NCBI RefSeq assembly: GCF_009720675.1
Contig: NZ_WNJO01000006.1
Coordinates: forward strand, 1 to 64,000
Direction: 5' to 3'
DNA length: 64,000 nucleotides
From: Secundilactobacillus folii
Lineage (GTDB): Bacteria; Bacillota; Bacilli; Lactobacillales; Lactobacillaceae
Positions within the stretch are counted from its first letter, which is position 1; the number at the start of each line of letters is the position of its first letter. The position numbers were made by a program, and so were the translations under genes. The notes under the pieces are model-generated. The model was not told where the DNA came from and did no database searches. It was given only the letters and a program-made list of their open reading frames with translations. Positions 52,419 to 60,855 of this stretch are shown one piece after another.

Positions 52419-53039
52419 GGTGAAACACGTTGGAACTATGTGTAAGGTGACTATGACAAAAATCCAAGCCCGGGATTTCTGGCTAGGTGGGCTCGTTTGC
52501 TGCTTTTAAGTAATTGCTTCTGGTTCACGACTTTTCTATTGCCGAAACGCGCTCCAGCAGGCAGGGAGCTATGTGTAAGGCAACTATGACATAATTCACG
52601 GCCAAGGGCGCCGCAAATTCTGCCATAGTTGCCTTACACGCCGCTCCCTAACCGCCTGCTCCCGCGCTCTGTTATTCAGCAGGCAGAGGGTTATGTGTAA
52701 GCCAACTATGACATAATTCACGGCAAAGAGCGCCGCAAATTCTGTCATAGTCGCCTTACACGCCACCCTCTAACCGCCTGCTTCCGCGCTCTGTTATTCA
52801 GCAGGCAGGGAGCTATGAGTAAGGCAACTATGGCAAAAATCCAAGCTCTGATTTCCGCCATAGTCGTTTTCATTTGCTACATTCAGGTTACTGCTTTTGG
52901 CTCACGACTTTCATATTGCCGAAACGCGCTCCAGCAGGCAGGGAGCTATGTGTAAGGCAACTATGGCAAAAATCCAAGCCCGGGATTTCCGCCATAGTTG
53001 CCTTACACGCCGCTCCCTAACCGCCTGCTTCCGCGCTCT
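52419..53039. repeat. Tandem array of about five palindromic elements, copies B0-B4
   Basis: The units are about 52419-52500 (degenerate), 52541-52669, 52677-52791, 52799-52880 (3' part lost) and 52918-53039. Full units begin GCCGAAACGCGCTCCAGCAG or CAGCAGGCAG, and contain ATGTGTAAGGCAACTATGAC on the left arm and its complement ATAGTTGCCTTACAC on the right. They end ACCGCCTGCTTCCGCGCTC. Two centre types alternate: ATAATTCACGG with GCCGCAAATT, and AAATCCAAGCCCGGGATTTC. A ~40-bp spacer with GCTTYTGGYTCACGACTTTY is also duplicated (52513-52540 and 52891-52917), so larger blocks were copied too. Confidence 0.88.
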
Positions 53040-53224
53040 TTTTAAAGTAATCCCTAAATTCCCCCTAAAATCTTCCCAAAACAATGCTTCCCCGCCCAAC
53101 TTTTGGTAAGATAGACCTAGCGATTTATCGCTGCGGGCTTCTTTTATCCTTACCTTTGCCCGCACCCCCGCGGCCCCTGCCGCCCTTTCTACCTACTGTG
53201 AATACTAAGGAGAACTACGCTACT

Positions 53225-53914
53225 ATGAAAATTTTAGTTGTCGATGACGATAAAGAAATTGCTCAATTACTTGAAATCTACATTAAAAACGAAGGCTACG
53301 AACCCGTTTCCGCCTACAACGGTAAAGAAGCCCTCACTAAATTACACACCGACCCCGACATCGGCCTCATGATCCTCGACATCATGATGCCCGAAATGAG
53401 CGGGATCGAAGTTATCAAAGAAGTTCGCAAAGACTCCGAACTGCCAATTCTCATTCTCTCCGCTAAAACCGATGACATCGACAAGATCCAAGGTCTCATC
53501 AGCGGTGGTGACGACTACGTTACCAAACCATTCAACCCACTTGAAGTCATGGCCCGCGTGAAGTCGCTGCTTCGCCGTGCCTCCGACCACGTGACTGACG
53601 AGAAGCCCGACGTTTTAGACATTGGTTCATTGACCATCAACAAGGATTCTCACGAAGTTAAGACGCTGTCCGGCAAGCTCGTTAACTTAACGGCACTTGA
53701 ATTTGGCATTCTCTACCTCTTAGCCAGCCACCCCAACCGGGTCTTTTCTGCTGACGAGATTTTCGAACGGGTTTGGCGTCAAGAGTCAATTGTTTCCGCA
53801 AAGACCGTCATGGTTCACGTTTCTCATTTGCGGGACAAAATTGAAGAAGCCACTGGTGGCGAAAAAGTCATTCAAACAGTTTGGGGCGTTGGTTACAAGA
53901 TCGAGACACACTAG
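53225..53914 (+). CDS. OmpR-family response regulator (VanR-like)
   Basis: This is a 229-residue two-component regulator starting at ATG 53225 after AAGGAGAA. The receiver domain has VVDDDKEIAQLL, the phosphoacceptor Asp in GLMILDIMMPEMSG (about 52), Thr/Ser in LILSAKTDD and Lys in DYVTKPFNPLEV. The winged-helix output domain is about 130-227 (LTALEFGILYLLASHPNRVF, VMVHVSHLRDKIEEATG, IQTVWGVGYKIE). Composition and motifs are VanR/CroR-like. It is followed after 6 bp by a VanS-like kinase and then a D-Ala-D-Ala carboxypeptidase, so the system probably senses wall stress. The repeat array lies directly upstream, leaving less than 190 bp for its promoter. Confidence 0.92.
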   Translation: MKILVVDDDKEIAQLLEIYIKNEGYEPVSAYNGKEALTKLHTDPDIGLMILDIMMPEMSGIEVIKEVRKDSELPILILSAKTDDIDKIQGLISGGDDYVTKPFNPLEVMARVKSLLRRASDHVTDEKPDVLDIGSLTINKDSHEVKTLSGKLVNLTALEFGILYLLASHPNRVFSADEIFERVWRQESIVSAKTVMVHVSHLRDKIEEATGGEKVIQTVWGVGYKIETH

Positions 53915-53920
53915 AGGATA

Positions 53921-55135
53921 ATGGATACGAATAACAGACCTAACAAGGCTAAAAACACTATGAAATTAACGACCAGGGAGAAAAGCGCGCTGATCATGGA
54001 AGGTATCGTGACCGTTGTGCTTTTGTTGCTGCTGAATCTTTCGGTGATCGTGCTGCTCAACGAAATGATTCAGACCAATCCTGGTCTCCAAGACGGGATC
54101 TTCATCATCAAACGCTCCGTCTTCATTGGGCCGGCGCACTATCAGCTGTGGAGCTGGGAAAATATCTTCATTGTCTTGCTGGCCATTTTTGACGCTGGCG
54201 TCGTTTACTGGCGGTTGATTCGCCGGTACCGGCAGATGCAATTGCGCCACATTATTGATGAACTGCACTACATTGCCAACGGCCATTTTGATCACCGAAT
54301 TCCGTTTACGCTCAAAGGTGATACGCAACGGGTGATCACCTCGGTCAATTCGCTGGTGGACTCTGTCATTGCCTCAATGGACGAAGAACGCCGTATCGAG
54401 AAGTCTAAGGATGAGCTGATCACTAATGTCAGCCATGATCTGCGGACCCCGCTAACCTCAATTATTGGCTATTTAGGGCTAGTTGAGGACAAACAGTATC
54501 ATTCGCAAGATGAGTTGTTAAAATACACGAATACTGCCTACAACAAGGCCAAGCAAATGAAGTCCCTGGTGGATGATCTATTTGTGTACACTAAAATGCG
54601 GAACACGGATACGCCGTTATCGATTGCCACGCTGGACGTTGGCCAAATGCTCGAACAACTGGCCGCCAGTTTTGAACTGGAAGCGAGTCAAAAGGGCATG
54701 GACGTTAACATTGACGTGCCAGATCAGCCGATGAAGATCGAAGCCGATGGCGAGAAACTCGGCCGGGTATTTAACAACCTGATCACTAACGCCTTAAAAT
54801 ATGGCAAGGACGGCAAGCACATTTACTTGCGGGCTCACCAGGAAAATGATGATGAAGTCGTCGTGAGTGTTGAAAATGACGGCGCTAAGATTCCCAAAGC
54901 CTCACTGGATCAAGTCTTTGAACGTTTCTATCGAGTCGAGGGCTCCCGATCTAAGGCGACTGGTGGCACTGGACTGGGACTGGCCATCGCTCAAAGTATC
55001 ATCACCCGCCACGGTGGCTATATCTACGTCACCTCGGATGACCAAATCACCCGGTTTATCATTCACTTACCAATCAAAAATGGCACGCAACTAAAAGACG
55101 ACCATAGGGAGGCATTGCCGAATGCAAAGAATTAA
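53921..55135 (+). CDS. Sensor histidine kinase (VanS-like)
   Basis: This is a 404-residue membrane kinase. Two N-terminal helices (about 25-48 and 80-98) flank a short extracellular loop of about 30 residues. A HAMP-like linker follows (RQMQLRHIIDELHYIANGHF). HisKA has the phosphoacceptor in DELITNVSHDLRTPLTSIIG (about residue 171). HATPase_c has N-box GRVFNNLITNALKYGKDG, G1 VSVENDGAKIP, the F-box region VFERFYRVEGSRS and G2 ATGGTGLGLAIAQSII. It starts at ATG 53921, six bases after the regulator stop, and its last 14 bases overlap the carboxypeptidase gene. The small sensor loop suggests membrane or wall-proximal sensing. Confidence 0.93.
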   Translation: MDTNNRPNKAKNTMKLTTREKSALIMEGIVTVVLLLLLNLSVIVLLNEMIQTNPGLQDGIFIIKRSVFIGPAHYQLWSWENIFIVLLAIFDAGVVYWRLIRRYRQMQLRHIIDELHYIANGHFDHRIPFTLKGDTQRVITSVNSLVDSVIASMDEERRIEKSKDELITNVSHDLRTPLTSIIGYLGLVEDKQYHSQDELLKYTNTAYNKAKQMKSLVDDLFVYTKMRNTDTPLSIATLDVGQMLEQLAASFELEASQKGMDVNIDVPDQPMKIEADGEKLGRVFNNLITNALKYGKDGKHIYLRAHQENDDEVVVSVENDGAKIPKASLDQVFERFYRVEGSRSKATGGTGLGLAIAQSIITRHGGYIYVTSDDQITRFIIHLPIKNGTQLKDDHREALPNAKN

Positions 55136-56411
55136 ACAACGCCTGCAGATGGCGTTATTTTTGTGCACCGTACTTATGACTATGCTAGTGGGTGGGATAA
55201 CCGCCAGCGCCGCATCGCTGGACTTACAAGTTCATTCAGCGGTAGCTATCGACGCTAAAACGGGGCAGGTTCTATACGCCAAAAACGATCAGAAATCGTT
55301 ACCAATTGCTTCGGTCAGCAAGCTTTTATCAACGTACATCGTTTTACAGCAAATCAAAGCGGGCAAACTTCATTGGACCCAACGGGTATCGATCAGTCCA
55401 GCCGTTGCTAAGATGAGCCGGAACAAAGAATTGACAAACGTCCCGCTGAGCGCTAAACGGACCTATACCGTGCGAGAACTGTATCAAGCAGCGTTGATCT
55501 ACTCCGCGAACGGTGCCATTACGGCACTTGGAAATGCAGTTTCGGGCACGCCACATCGATTCGTGGCAAAAATGAGGACGACAGCCCGCCACCTGCATTT
55601 AACCAGTGCTCACCTCATCACTGCTTCTGGTATCACCAATGGTCAGGCGGGCAGCCTTGGTTACGCTAATCTGCCAAAAAAGAACGAGAATACGATGTCC
55701 GCTGCCGATGTGGCTCGGTTGGCGAAAGCCTTACTAAAGGAGTATCCGCAAATTCTTGCCACGACCAGTCAAAGCAAACTGTGGTTCGACAAGGGCGGCA
55801 GCAGCCAAACCAAGATGACCAACTGGGATCTAATGCTGAAGGGCGAATCGCAATATACCTCGTCACTGCCAGTTGACGGCCTCAAGACCGGGACGTCTGA
55901 TGCGGCGGGTGGCAACTTCGTCGGTACGGTGAAGAAGCACGGCCACCGAATCATCACGGTTGTCATGCACGCTCGGGATAAGTCCAGTTCTGACCCATCC
56001 CGTTTCGTGCAGACTCGTCGACTGATGAACTGGGTCTACGCCAGCTATCAGCCAGTCACGTTGAACACGCAGACGTTCCAACTGAGCAACGTTAGCGTTC
56101 CGATGGGGAAGAGTAAAACGACTAACGCGTCCGTCAGCAGGCCCACAACCGTCTGGCTCAAAAACGGTCAGTCGCAAAAATCGCTGGCTTCAAAAGTGAC
56201 AATCAGCGCGGGTCATCGTGAACGTGGCGGGTTGAAAGCACCAACGAAGTCAGGTACCACGTTTGGTAGAGTGCACCTGACACTTGCTGGCAAGCAGATT
56301 GCCACGGTGAATCAGGCCGGCGTGCTAAGCCTGCCAGTGAAAACAATTGCCAACGTACAACGAGCTAATTGGTTTGTCCGAACCTGGCGTGAGTTTCTTG
56401 CCCTGTTTTAA
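55122..56411 (+). CDS. Serine-type D-Ala-D-Ala carboxypeptidase (PBP5/DacA type)
   Basis: This 429-residue exported penicillin-binding protein trims the terminal D-Ala of peptidoglycan stems. The signal peptide is about 1-31 (ending ASAA). Catalytic motifs: S-x-x-K in PIASVSKLLSTYIVLQQ (about 64-67), S-x-N in LIYSANGAITALG (about 127), and K-T-G in VDGLKTGTSDAAGGNFVG (about 254). The C-terminal part beyond 300 is a beta-rich PBP5-C-like domain ending in an aromatic amphipathic segment (NWFVRTWREFLALF), the usual peripheral membrane anchor. It is translationally coupled to the VanS-like kinase, so it is probably a target of this two-component system. Confidence 0.92.
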   Translation: MQRIKQRLQMALFLCTVLMTMLVGGITASAASLDLQVHSAVAIDAKTGQVLYAKNDQKSLPIASVSKLLSTYIVLQQIKAGKLHWTQRVSISPAVAKMSRNKELTNVPLSAKRTYTVRELYQAALIYSANGAITALGNAVSGTPHRFVAKMRTTARHLHLTSAHLITASGITNGQAGSLGYANLPKKNENTMSAADVARLAKALLKEYPQILATTSQSKLWFDKGGSSQTKMTNWDLMLKGESQYTSSLPVDGLKTGTSDAAGGNFVGTVKKHGHRIITVVMHARDKSSSDPSRFVQTRRLMNWVYASYQPVTLNTQTFQLSNVSVPMGKSKTTNASVSRPTTVWLKNGQSQKSLASKVTISAGHRERGGLKAPTKSGTTFGRVHLTLAGKQIATVNQAGVLSLPVKTIANVQRANWFVRTWREFLALF

Positions 56412-56429
56412 ATGAAAAATAAGATCGAT

Positions 56430-56473
56430 AAACCTTGGAAATTTATTTTAAAATGACCAAGGTTTTTATTTTT
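56430..56473 (+). terminator. Intrinsic terminator
   Basis: AAACCTTGG and CCAAGGTTT pair, with an AT-rich inner stem, then TTATTTTT. It ends the two-component/carboxypeptidase operon. Confidence 0.82.
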
Positions 56474-56793
56474 CGGGAATTGAAAACGTTTTACCAACTA
56501 AAATAACTTTTGTGAGAGTCTTAACTTGTTAAAACAACGTAGGAAAACAGAAAGAAACATGGTAAAATATGCTTGTATTGTGTGATTGGACTAATCACAC
56601 GGTGTGACGTATTTTGGCTCACAGAGCGCTGCAAGTGCAACCGGCTGTCTGCTAAAAGAACGCCACTAGGTCAATGTTTTTGTTTAAGGACGGGGTTCAA
56701 CTCTACTACCTGACCGAAGCGGATATCGCTAAGTGGCAAGCTGGCGGTATGCGCAACCTTGTTCTGCATGCTATCTACTTGGAGGCATTATTC
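56474..56793. other. Leader region of azlCD
   Basis: It contains TTGAAAACGTTTTAC at 56480-56494 (cre-like but shifted at the end), a hairpin GTGTGATT/AATCACAC at 56580-56600, and an open frame from ATG 56674 that joins azlC in frame (MFLFKDGVQLYYLTEADIAK). The last could be an N-terminal extension or chance. GGAGG at 56781-56785 supports a start at 56794. Confidence 0.4.
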
Positions 56794-57588
56794 TTGACTA
56801 AACAAGTGCCAAACCCAAACGAGCCTAAATGGCGGACGACGTTAAACGTTTCAATGCCATTGAATTTGAGTTATATACCCATTGGGTTGGCCTGTGGTGT
56901 GCTCCTACACGCCGCCGGCTTCAACACCCTGTTAACTGGGCTGGTATCAATTTTTATTTTCTCAGGTGGTGCGCAATTTATGATTGCGTCCATGTTAACG
57001 ATCAACGCGCCCTTGGTCTCAATCGTATTAATGCTATTCTTTCTTGAACTGCGTTACGCGTTGCTTGGATCAAGTCTATCGAGGTATCTCACTAAAACTT
57101 CAGAGCGGTTTAAGCTGATTTTTGCGGTTTCAATGAACGACGAAAACTACGCGGTCAACTACTTGAAGTTCGCCACCGATAAGAAGTGGACACCCCGTGA
57201 GGCGTTGATGGTTGAGCATTACTCGCTGTTATTTTGGACCGTTAGTAACTTAGTCGGCAGTTTGATCGGCAGTGCCTTAAAGATTGACTTAACCGTCGTG
57301 CATTTTGCCCTCACCGCCTTATTCCTCTACATGATCATTATGCAGGTAAAGAACCGATTGACCATTTTGATCAGTGTCGTAGCGGCATTACTGGCAGTCT
57401 TCTTCTTGGTATTGACGAAGAGCACGCTGGGCTTGGTCATTGCCACTTTGATCTCATCATTCATCGGTTTTGCGCTTGAACATTACCTGAAAACCAAGCG
57501 GCCAAGCAGTCGGTTACTATATAAGATTCGGAGCCGTAGCAGTAAGGACGAAGATGAAGATGTCGTTGAAGAGTCGGGCGAGAATTAG
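56794..57588 (+). CDS. azlC: AzlC-like branched-chain amino acid exporter subunit
   Basis: This 264-residue membrane protein is the large subunit of an AzlCD/YgaZH-type exporter. The family start is VSMPLNLSYIPIGLACGVLL, followed by GGAQFMIASMLT, LFFLELRYALLGSSLSRYL (a conserved R-Y/H-L-L block), then NDENYAVNYL and several helices. I chose TTG 56794, eight bases after GGAGG, giving a normal family length. The frame is open back to ATG 56674 (304 residues), and that alternative cannot be excluded. The C-terminal tail is charged (RSSKDEDEDVVEESGEN), which is longer than usual. The azlD-type gene follows after 18 bp. Confidence 0.85.
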   Translation: MTKQVPNPNEPKWRTTLNVSMPLNLSYIPIGLACGVLLHAAGFNTLLTGLVSIFIFSGGAQFMIASMLTINAPLVSIVLMLFFLELRYALLGSSLSRYLTKTSERFKLIFAVSMNDENYAVNYLKFATDKKWTPREALMVEHYSLLFWTVSNLVGSLIGSALKIDLTVVHFALTALFLYMIIMQVKNRLTILISVVAALLAVFFLVLTKSTLGLVIATLISSFIGFALEHYLKTKRPSSRLLYKIRSRSSKDEDEDVVEESGEN

Positions 57589-57606
57589 TTAAGCAGGAGA
57601 ATTCTA

Positions 57607-57951
57607 ATGGCAGCTGTAAATAACTGGAACACGTCGCAACATTTTCTTTTAATCGTTTTGGGGTTCTTCGTGGCCTTCGCACCACGTTATTTTCCCATTA
57701 AAATTTTTACGCAGCGCAAAATTCCAGAGTGGTTCAACGAGTGGATGAAATTCGTTCCCGTTTCGCTCTTTACTGCTCTGGTCGTTAAGGATATTTTTGT
57801 CAGTTCAAGTTACCAAGTGGACATTATGGGCCACATACCGGAAATTATTGCCGCGGTGATCGTTGGCTTCGTTGCCTACTTTACCCGGTCAATGGCATTG
57901 TCGGTCATTGTTGGGCTGGTCAGTGTGTTCTTGCTGGCGGTTGTGCTGTAG
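57607..57951 (+). CDS. azlD: AzlD-like small subunit of branched-chain amino acid exporter
   Basis: This is a 114-residue protein with four hydrophobic segments: FLLIVLGFFVAFAPRYFPIK with the family F-x-P-R-x-x-P phrase, then VPVSLFTALVVKDIF, IPEIIAAVIVGFVAYFTRSM and ALSVIVGLVSVFLLAVVL. It forms the exporter with AzlC. GCAGGAGAA precedes ATG. It is the last gene of the operon; a hairpin at 58051 follows. Confidence 0.88.
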   Translation: MAAVNNWNTSQHFLLIVLGFFVAFAPRYFPIKIFTQRKIPEWFNEWMKFVPVSLFTALVVKDIFVSSSYQVDIMGHIPEIIAAVIVGFVAYFTRSMALSVIVGLVSVFLLAVVL

Positions 57952-58050
57952 TGGTTGTGAATTTGATGATTTTAATTTCGAAGTTGGCTGATTGTGGGCT
58001 GGCTTTTTTTGTGGGGAATTTATTGATGAGTTGATTTTTTAGGACGAACG

Positions 58051-58084
58051 AAAAGGCCACGGCAATGATGTCGTGGCCCCTTTG
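58051..58084. terminator. Terminator hairpin
   Basis: AAAGGCCACG and CGTGGCCCCTTT form a stem around GCAATGATGT, bounded by A- and T-rich bases. It probably ends azlCD. Confidence 0.7.
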
Positions 58085-58129
58085 GTGCTCCTTATTAATT
58101 TGTTGGTTGGTGCGGTTTGATTTTATATT

Positions 58130-58502
58130 GCCGAACTGGGTTCCGAAATGCAGAGACTTGCGCCTAACTGACTTCCACCACAAATCCAAGCCCGGGATTT
58201 CTGGCGAAAGTCAATTAGGACTCCAGTCTCTCCCGCATTTCTCCACACCTTATCCGAATCGGGTTCCAGCAGACAAGGCCCTGCATATAAGCCAACTGCG
58301 GCATAATTCACGGCACAACCCGCCGCAAATTCTGCCACAGTCATCTTATACACCGGGCCTTCCCGTCTGCTTCCACACCTTATCCGAATCGGGTTCCGAA
58401 ATGCAGAGACTTGCGCCTAACTGACTTCCACCACAAATCCAAGCCCGGGATTTCTGGCGAAAGTCAGTTAGGACTCCAGTCTCTCCCACATTTCTCCACA
58501 CC
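58130..58502. repeat. Tandem array of three palindromic elements, copies C1-C3
   Basis: The units are 58130-58249, 58254-58379 and 58384-58502. C1 and C3 are nearly identical (both with GGGTTCCGAAATGCAGAGAC and a CAAATCCAAGCCCGGGATTT centre). C2 has the other centre (ATAATTCACGGC with GCCGCAAATT). C3 ends at 58502 and the cfa stop codon (minus strand) is 58503-58505, so the array abuts the gene's 3' end. The ends match the family: CCGAAYYGGGTTCC and TTTCTCCACACC. Confidence 0.88.
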
Positions 58503-59675
58503 TTACTTATACATATACCCCCTCGTCATCGGCAACGTCTTTCCCGACGGTCCCTTTGACAATAGATACTGCATCACATCAATATTTCCCGACGCAAACG
58601 ACGCACTCGCCGCCTGCAGATACAGATCCCACATTCTTACAAATTTTTCATCCATCATCTCTTGAATCTCTTGCTCATGCGCCTGGAAATTCTTATCCCA
58701 AATTTCCGTCGTCCTTTGATAATGACGCCTCAACGGTTCCAAATCATCCACCTGTAAGCCGGCATCCAAAACATGCTGCAGATTCTCCAGCATTCCCGGT
58801 ACATAGCCTCCCGGGAAGATCCACTTATTTAACCAACCATTATTAGCTCCCTTTCCTTGCCGTGTGATCCCATGAATTAGCGCCACGCCGTCATCCTTCA
58901 TGTACTTTGCCACATCCGCAAAGTACTCACCCAGATTCTCTGCGCCCACATGTTCAAACATGCCCACTGAAGTGACATAATCCCACTGGTGATTACCCAA
59001 CTCTCTGTAGTCCATCAGCAGAACCTCTGCCATGCCCTCCAAATTTTCGTCCGCAATGCGCTGTTTAACCATGTCATACTGCTCCTGACTCAGCGTTACG
59101 CCAGTTACTTTCAAGTTATATTCCTTGGCCGCTGTCAGCATCAGAGTACCCCAGCCACAGCCAATATCCAGTAAAGTCCGCCCCGGCTGCGGATTTAGCT
59201 TATTGATGATATGGTGGACCTTATTCATTTGAGCAGTCTCTAAATCATCGTCCGCATGTTCAAAATAGGCACACGAATAAGTCATGGTTGGGTCAAGCCA
59301 CAGTTTATAGAAGTCGTTGCCAAGGTCGTAATGGCTCTGAACGTCCTCCTTGCTTTCCTTTTCATCGTGTTTTTGCTTGGGCAGAAAATGGATGAACTTA
59401 CTGTTATGAAAAAAACTGCCAGCATTCTCGTACGCTGAGATCAGCAGTTTTTCAATGCTGCCATCGATTTCAATTTTCTTGTCCATATAACCTTCACCAA
59501 GGGCAATTGAGGCGTTTTTGCGAATGTCGCTGATGGGAATCGGTTCGTTAAAGGTAATGTGAACTTCGGGTTCGCCGTCACCATACGTGGCCGTTTTGCC
59601 GTCCCAATAGGTCACCTTGATTGGAATGTTAAACGAACGACTCAGAAAAGTTTTGAAAAATGTCTTTTCAAGCAT
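58503..59675 (-). CDS. cfa: Cyclopropane-fatty-acyl-phospholipid synthase
   Basis: This 390-residue SAM enzyme converts unsaturated acyl chains of membrane lipids to cyclopropane (in lactobacilli mainly lactobacillic acid), aiding acid and solvent tolerance. Motifs: [20 protein letters not shown] with MTYSCAYF; the SAM loop [50 protein letters not shown] (active-site Glu/His); IFPGGYVPG; and a C-terminal W-x-x-Y-L region. Length is standard. The minus-strand start ATG 59675 follows GAAAGGA. Its stop is directly adjacent to the C repeat array. Confidence 0.95.
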   Translation of the reverse strand: MLEKTFFKTFLSRSFNIPIKVTYWDGKTATYGDGEPEVHITFNEPIPISDIRKNASIALGEGYMDKKIEIDGSIEKLLISAYENAGSFFHNSKFIHFLPKQKHDEKESKEDVQSHYDLGNDFYKLWLDPTMTYSCAYFEHADDDLETAQMNKVHHIINKLNPQPGRTLLDIGCGWGTLMLTAAKEYNLKVTGVTLSQEQYDMVKQRIADENLEGMAEVLLMDYRELGNHQWDYVTSVGMFEHVGAENLGEYFADVAKYMKDDGVALIHGITRQGKGANNGWLNKWIFPGGYVPGMLENLQHVLDAGLQVDDLEPLRRHYQRTTEIWDKNFQAHEQEIQEMMDEKFVRMWDLYLQAASASFASGNIDVMQYLLSKGPSGKTLPMTRGYMYK

Positions 59676-59855
59676 GCAATGTCAATCCTTTCTCTATTTA
59701 AATGCAGTTTAAGATCTCTCAACTATGAATTATACGCTACCTATTAAATTTTCGTGACTTGCAGATTTACATAAACTTAATAAACCTGTTCTCCGCCCGA
59801 ATTAGCAACATGGTATAATAGAAATTAATATGGATACAGTGGGGAGGATATTGAC

Positions 59856-60785
59856 GTGAAAAAGTGGATATGGACCATTGTGGCAGTCGTGATCATCGCG
59901 GTCGTCGGTGGCGTTGCATTTACCAGCCACCACATCACACAAAAGGCTTATACTGCGGCAATGACGACTGGGAAAAAAGCCGTTGCAAAGGAGAATTATT
60001 CGGTTGCTGAAAGCTCATTCCAGGAGGCTCTGCGACACCGAACAAATGACCAGCAAGCGCAGGGCTATCTGACCCAGACACAAAACTTCGTGGCGGCTGA
60101 ATCGGCCATGAACGACAGTGAATTTGCGACTGCCAAGAGTAACTACACGAAGGTTAAGAATGCGTCGCCGAGCATTGCTAGTTTAACAAACCGTGCGAAG
60201 ACGGCCCTGAAAAATCTGAAAACCATTACCGTTAAAGCCGAACTATTCCAGCAGATCTACGACCAAGCTGTGACTCAAAATCAGGGTCAGCAGTATACTG
60301 AGTCTAACGCAACGCTGGACCGAATCTTCAAGGATTCCGAAGCTCAACAAAGTTACTACACCAAAATTTACAATCAAGCTGTTGACCTCCGAACCGCTAA
60401 CAATAAGGCCATTAAAAATGGCGGGGATGGCACTAGTGCTGCCACGAGTAGTTCGTCAACGGGTACGACGACCAATTCGGGTTCTAGCACCACGAGTGCT
60501 AACCCTGGCAGCAGTTCAAGCAGTAGTGTGACTGGACTGACGGATGCCGAAAAACAGGCGGCGAAGAACTACAAGGGATCTAATGAATATACGGTGCCGA
60601 AGTCGCGAACTGAGATTGATGGTCAAACGATCACCGCTGCCCAGATCAATTCTGCTCGCAACACGCTCAAATCAATTGGGGTTGCACCAGGGAGCTTCTC
60701 TGATCAAGATATCAGAGATGGTATGATTGCAGCGCATAAACAGGGTATTTCATTTAAGTCATACGCTGAAAAGAATTATAAATAA
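59856..60785 (+). CDS. Membrane-anchored TPR-like surface protein
   Basis: This is a 309-residue protein. One N-terminal helix (WIWTIVAVVIIAVVGGVAF) acts as signal anchor. Residues 30-185 form helical hairpins reminiscent of TPR units (GKKAVAKENYSVAESSFQEA, then AMNDSEFATAKSNYTKVKNA). Residues 190-230 are an S/T/G-rich linker (SSSSTGTTTNSGSSTTSANP). Residues 230-309 are a small C-terminal domain (TDAEKQAAKNYKGSNEYTVP) with a helix KSIGVAPGSFSDQDIRDGMI. The outside-facing topology is inferred. No specific family was recognised. GGGGAGGA precedes ATG 59856. It stands alone upstream of the AI-2E-type permease. Confidence 0.65.
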   Translation: MKKWIWTIVAVVIIAVVGGVAFTSHHITQKAYTAAMTTGKKAVAKENYSVAESSFQEALRHRTNDQQAQGYLTQTQNFVAAESAMNDSEFATAKSNYTKVKNASPSIASLTNRAKTALKNLKTITVKAELFQQIYDQAVTQNQGQQYTESNATLDRIFKDSEAQQSYYTKIYNQAVDLRTANNKAIKNGGDGTSAATSSSSTGTTTNSGSSTTSANPGSSSSSSVTGLTDAEKQAAKNYKGSNEYTVPKSRTEIDGQTITAAQINSARNTLKSIGVAPGSFSDQDIRDGMIAAHKQGISFKSYAEKNYK

Positions 60786-60855
60786 GGCTAATGGTCCTTG
60801 TTAAACCAATTGCTAACAAGGGCTATTTATGTACCGTCGGAGAAAGAGGGATGTT

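Noticed and set aside
53926-53933. TACGAATA as a ComX (cin-box-like) promoter
   Set aside because: It lies inside the first codons of the histidine kinase gene and a single 8-mer is expected by chance in 64 kb.
56480-56494. TTGAAAACGTTTTAC as a cre site for azlCD
   Set aside because: The terminal C is displaced by one base and the site is about 300 bp before the start; too weak beside the two perfect matches.
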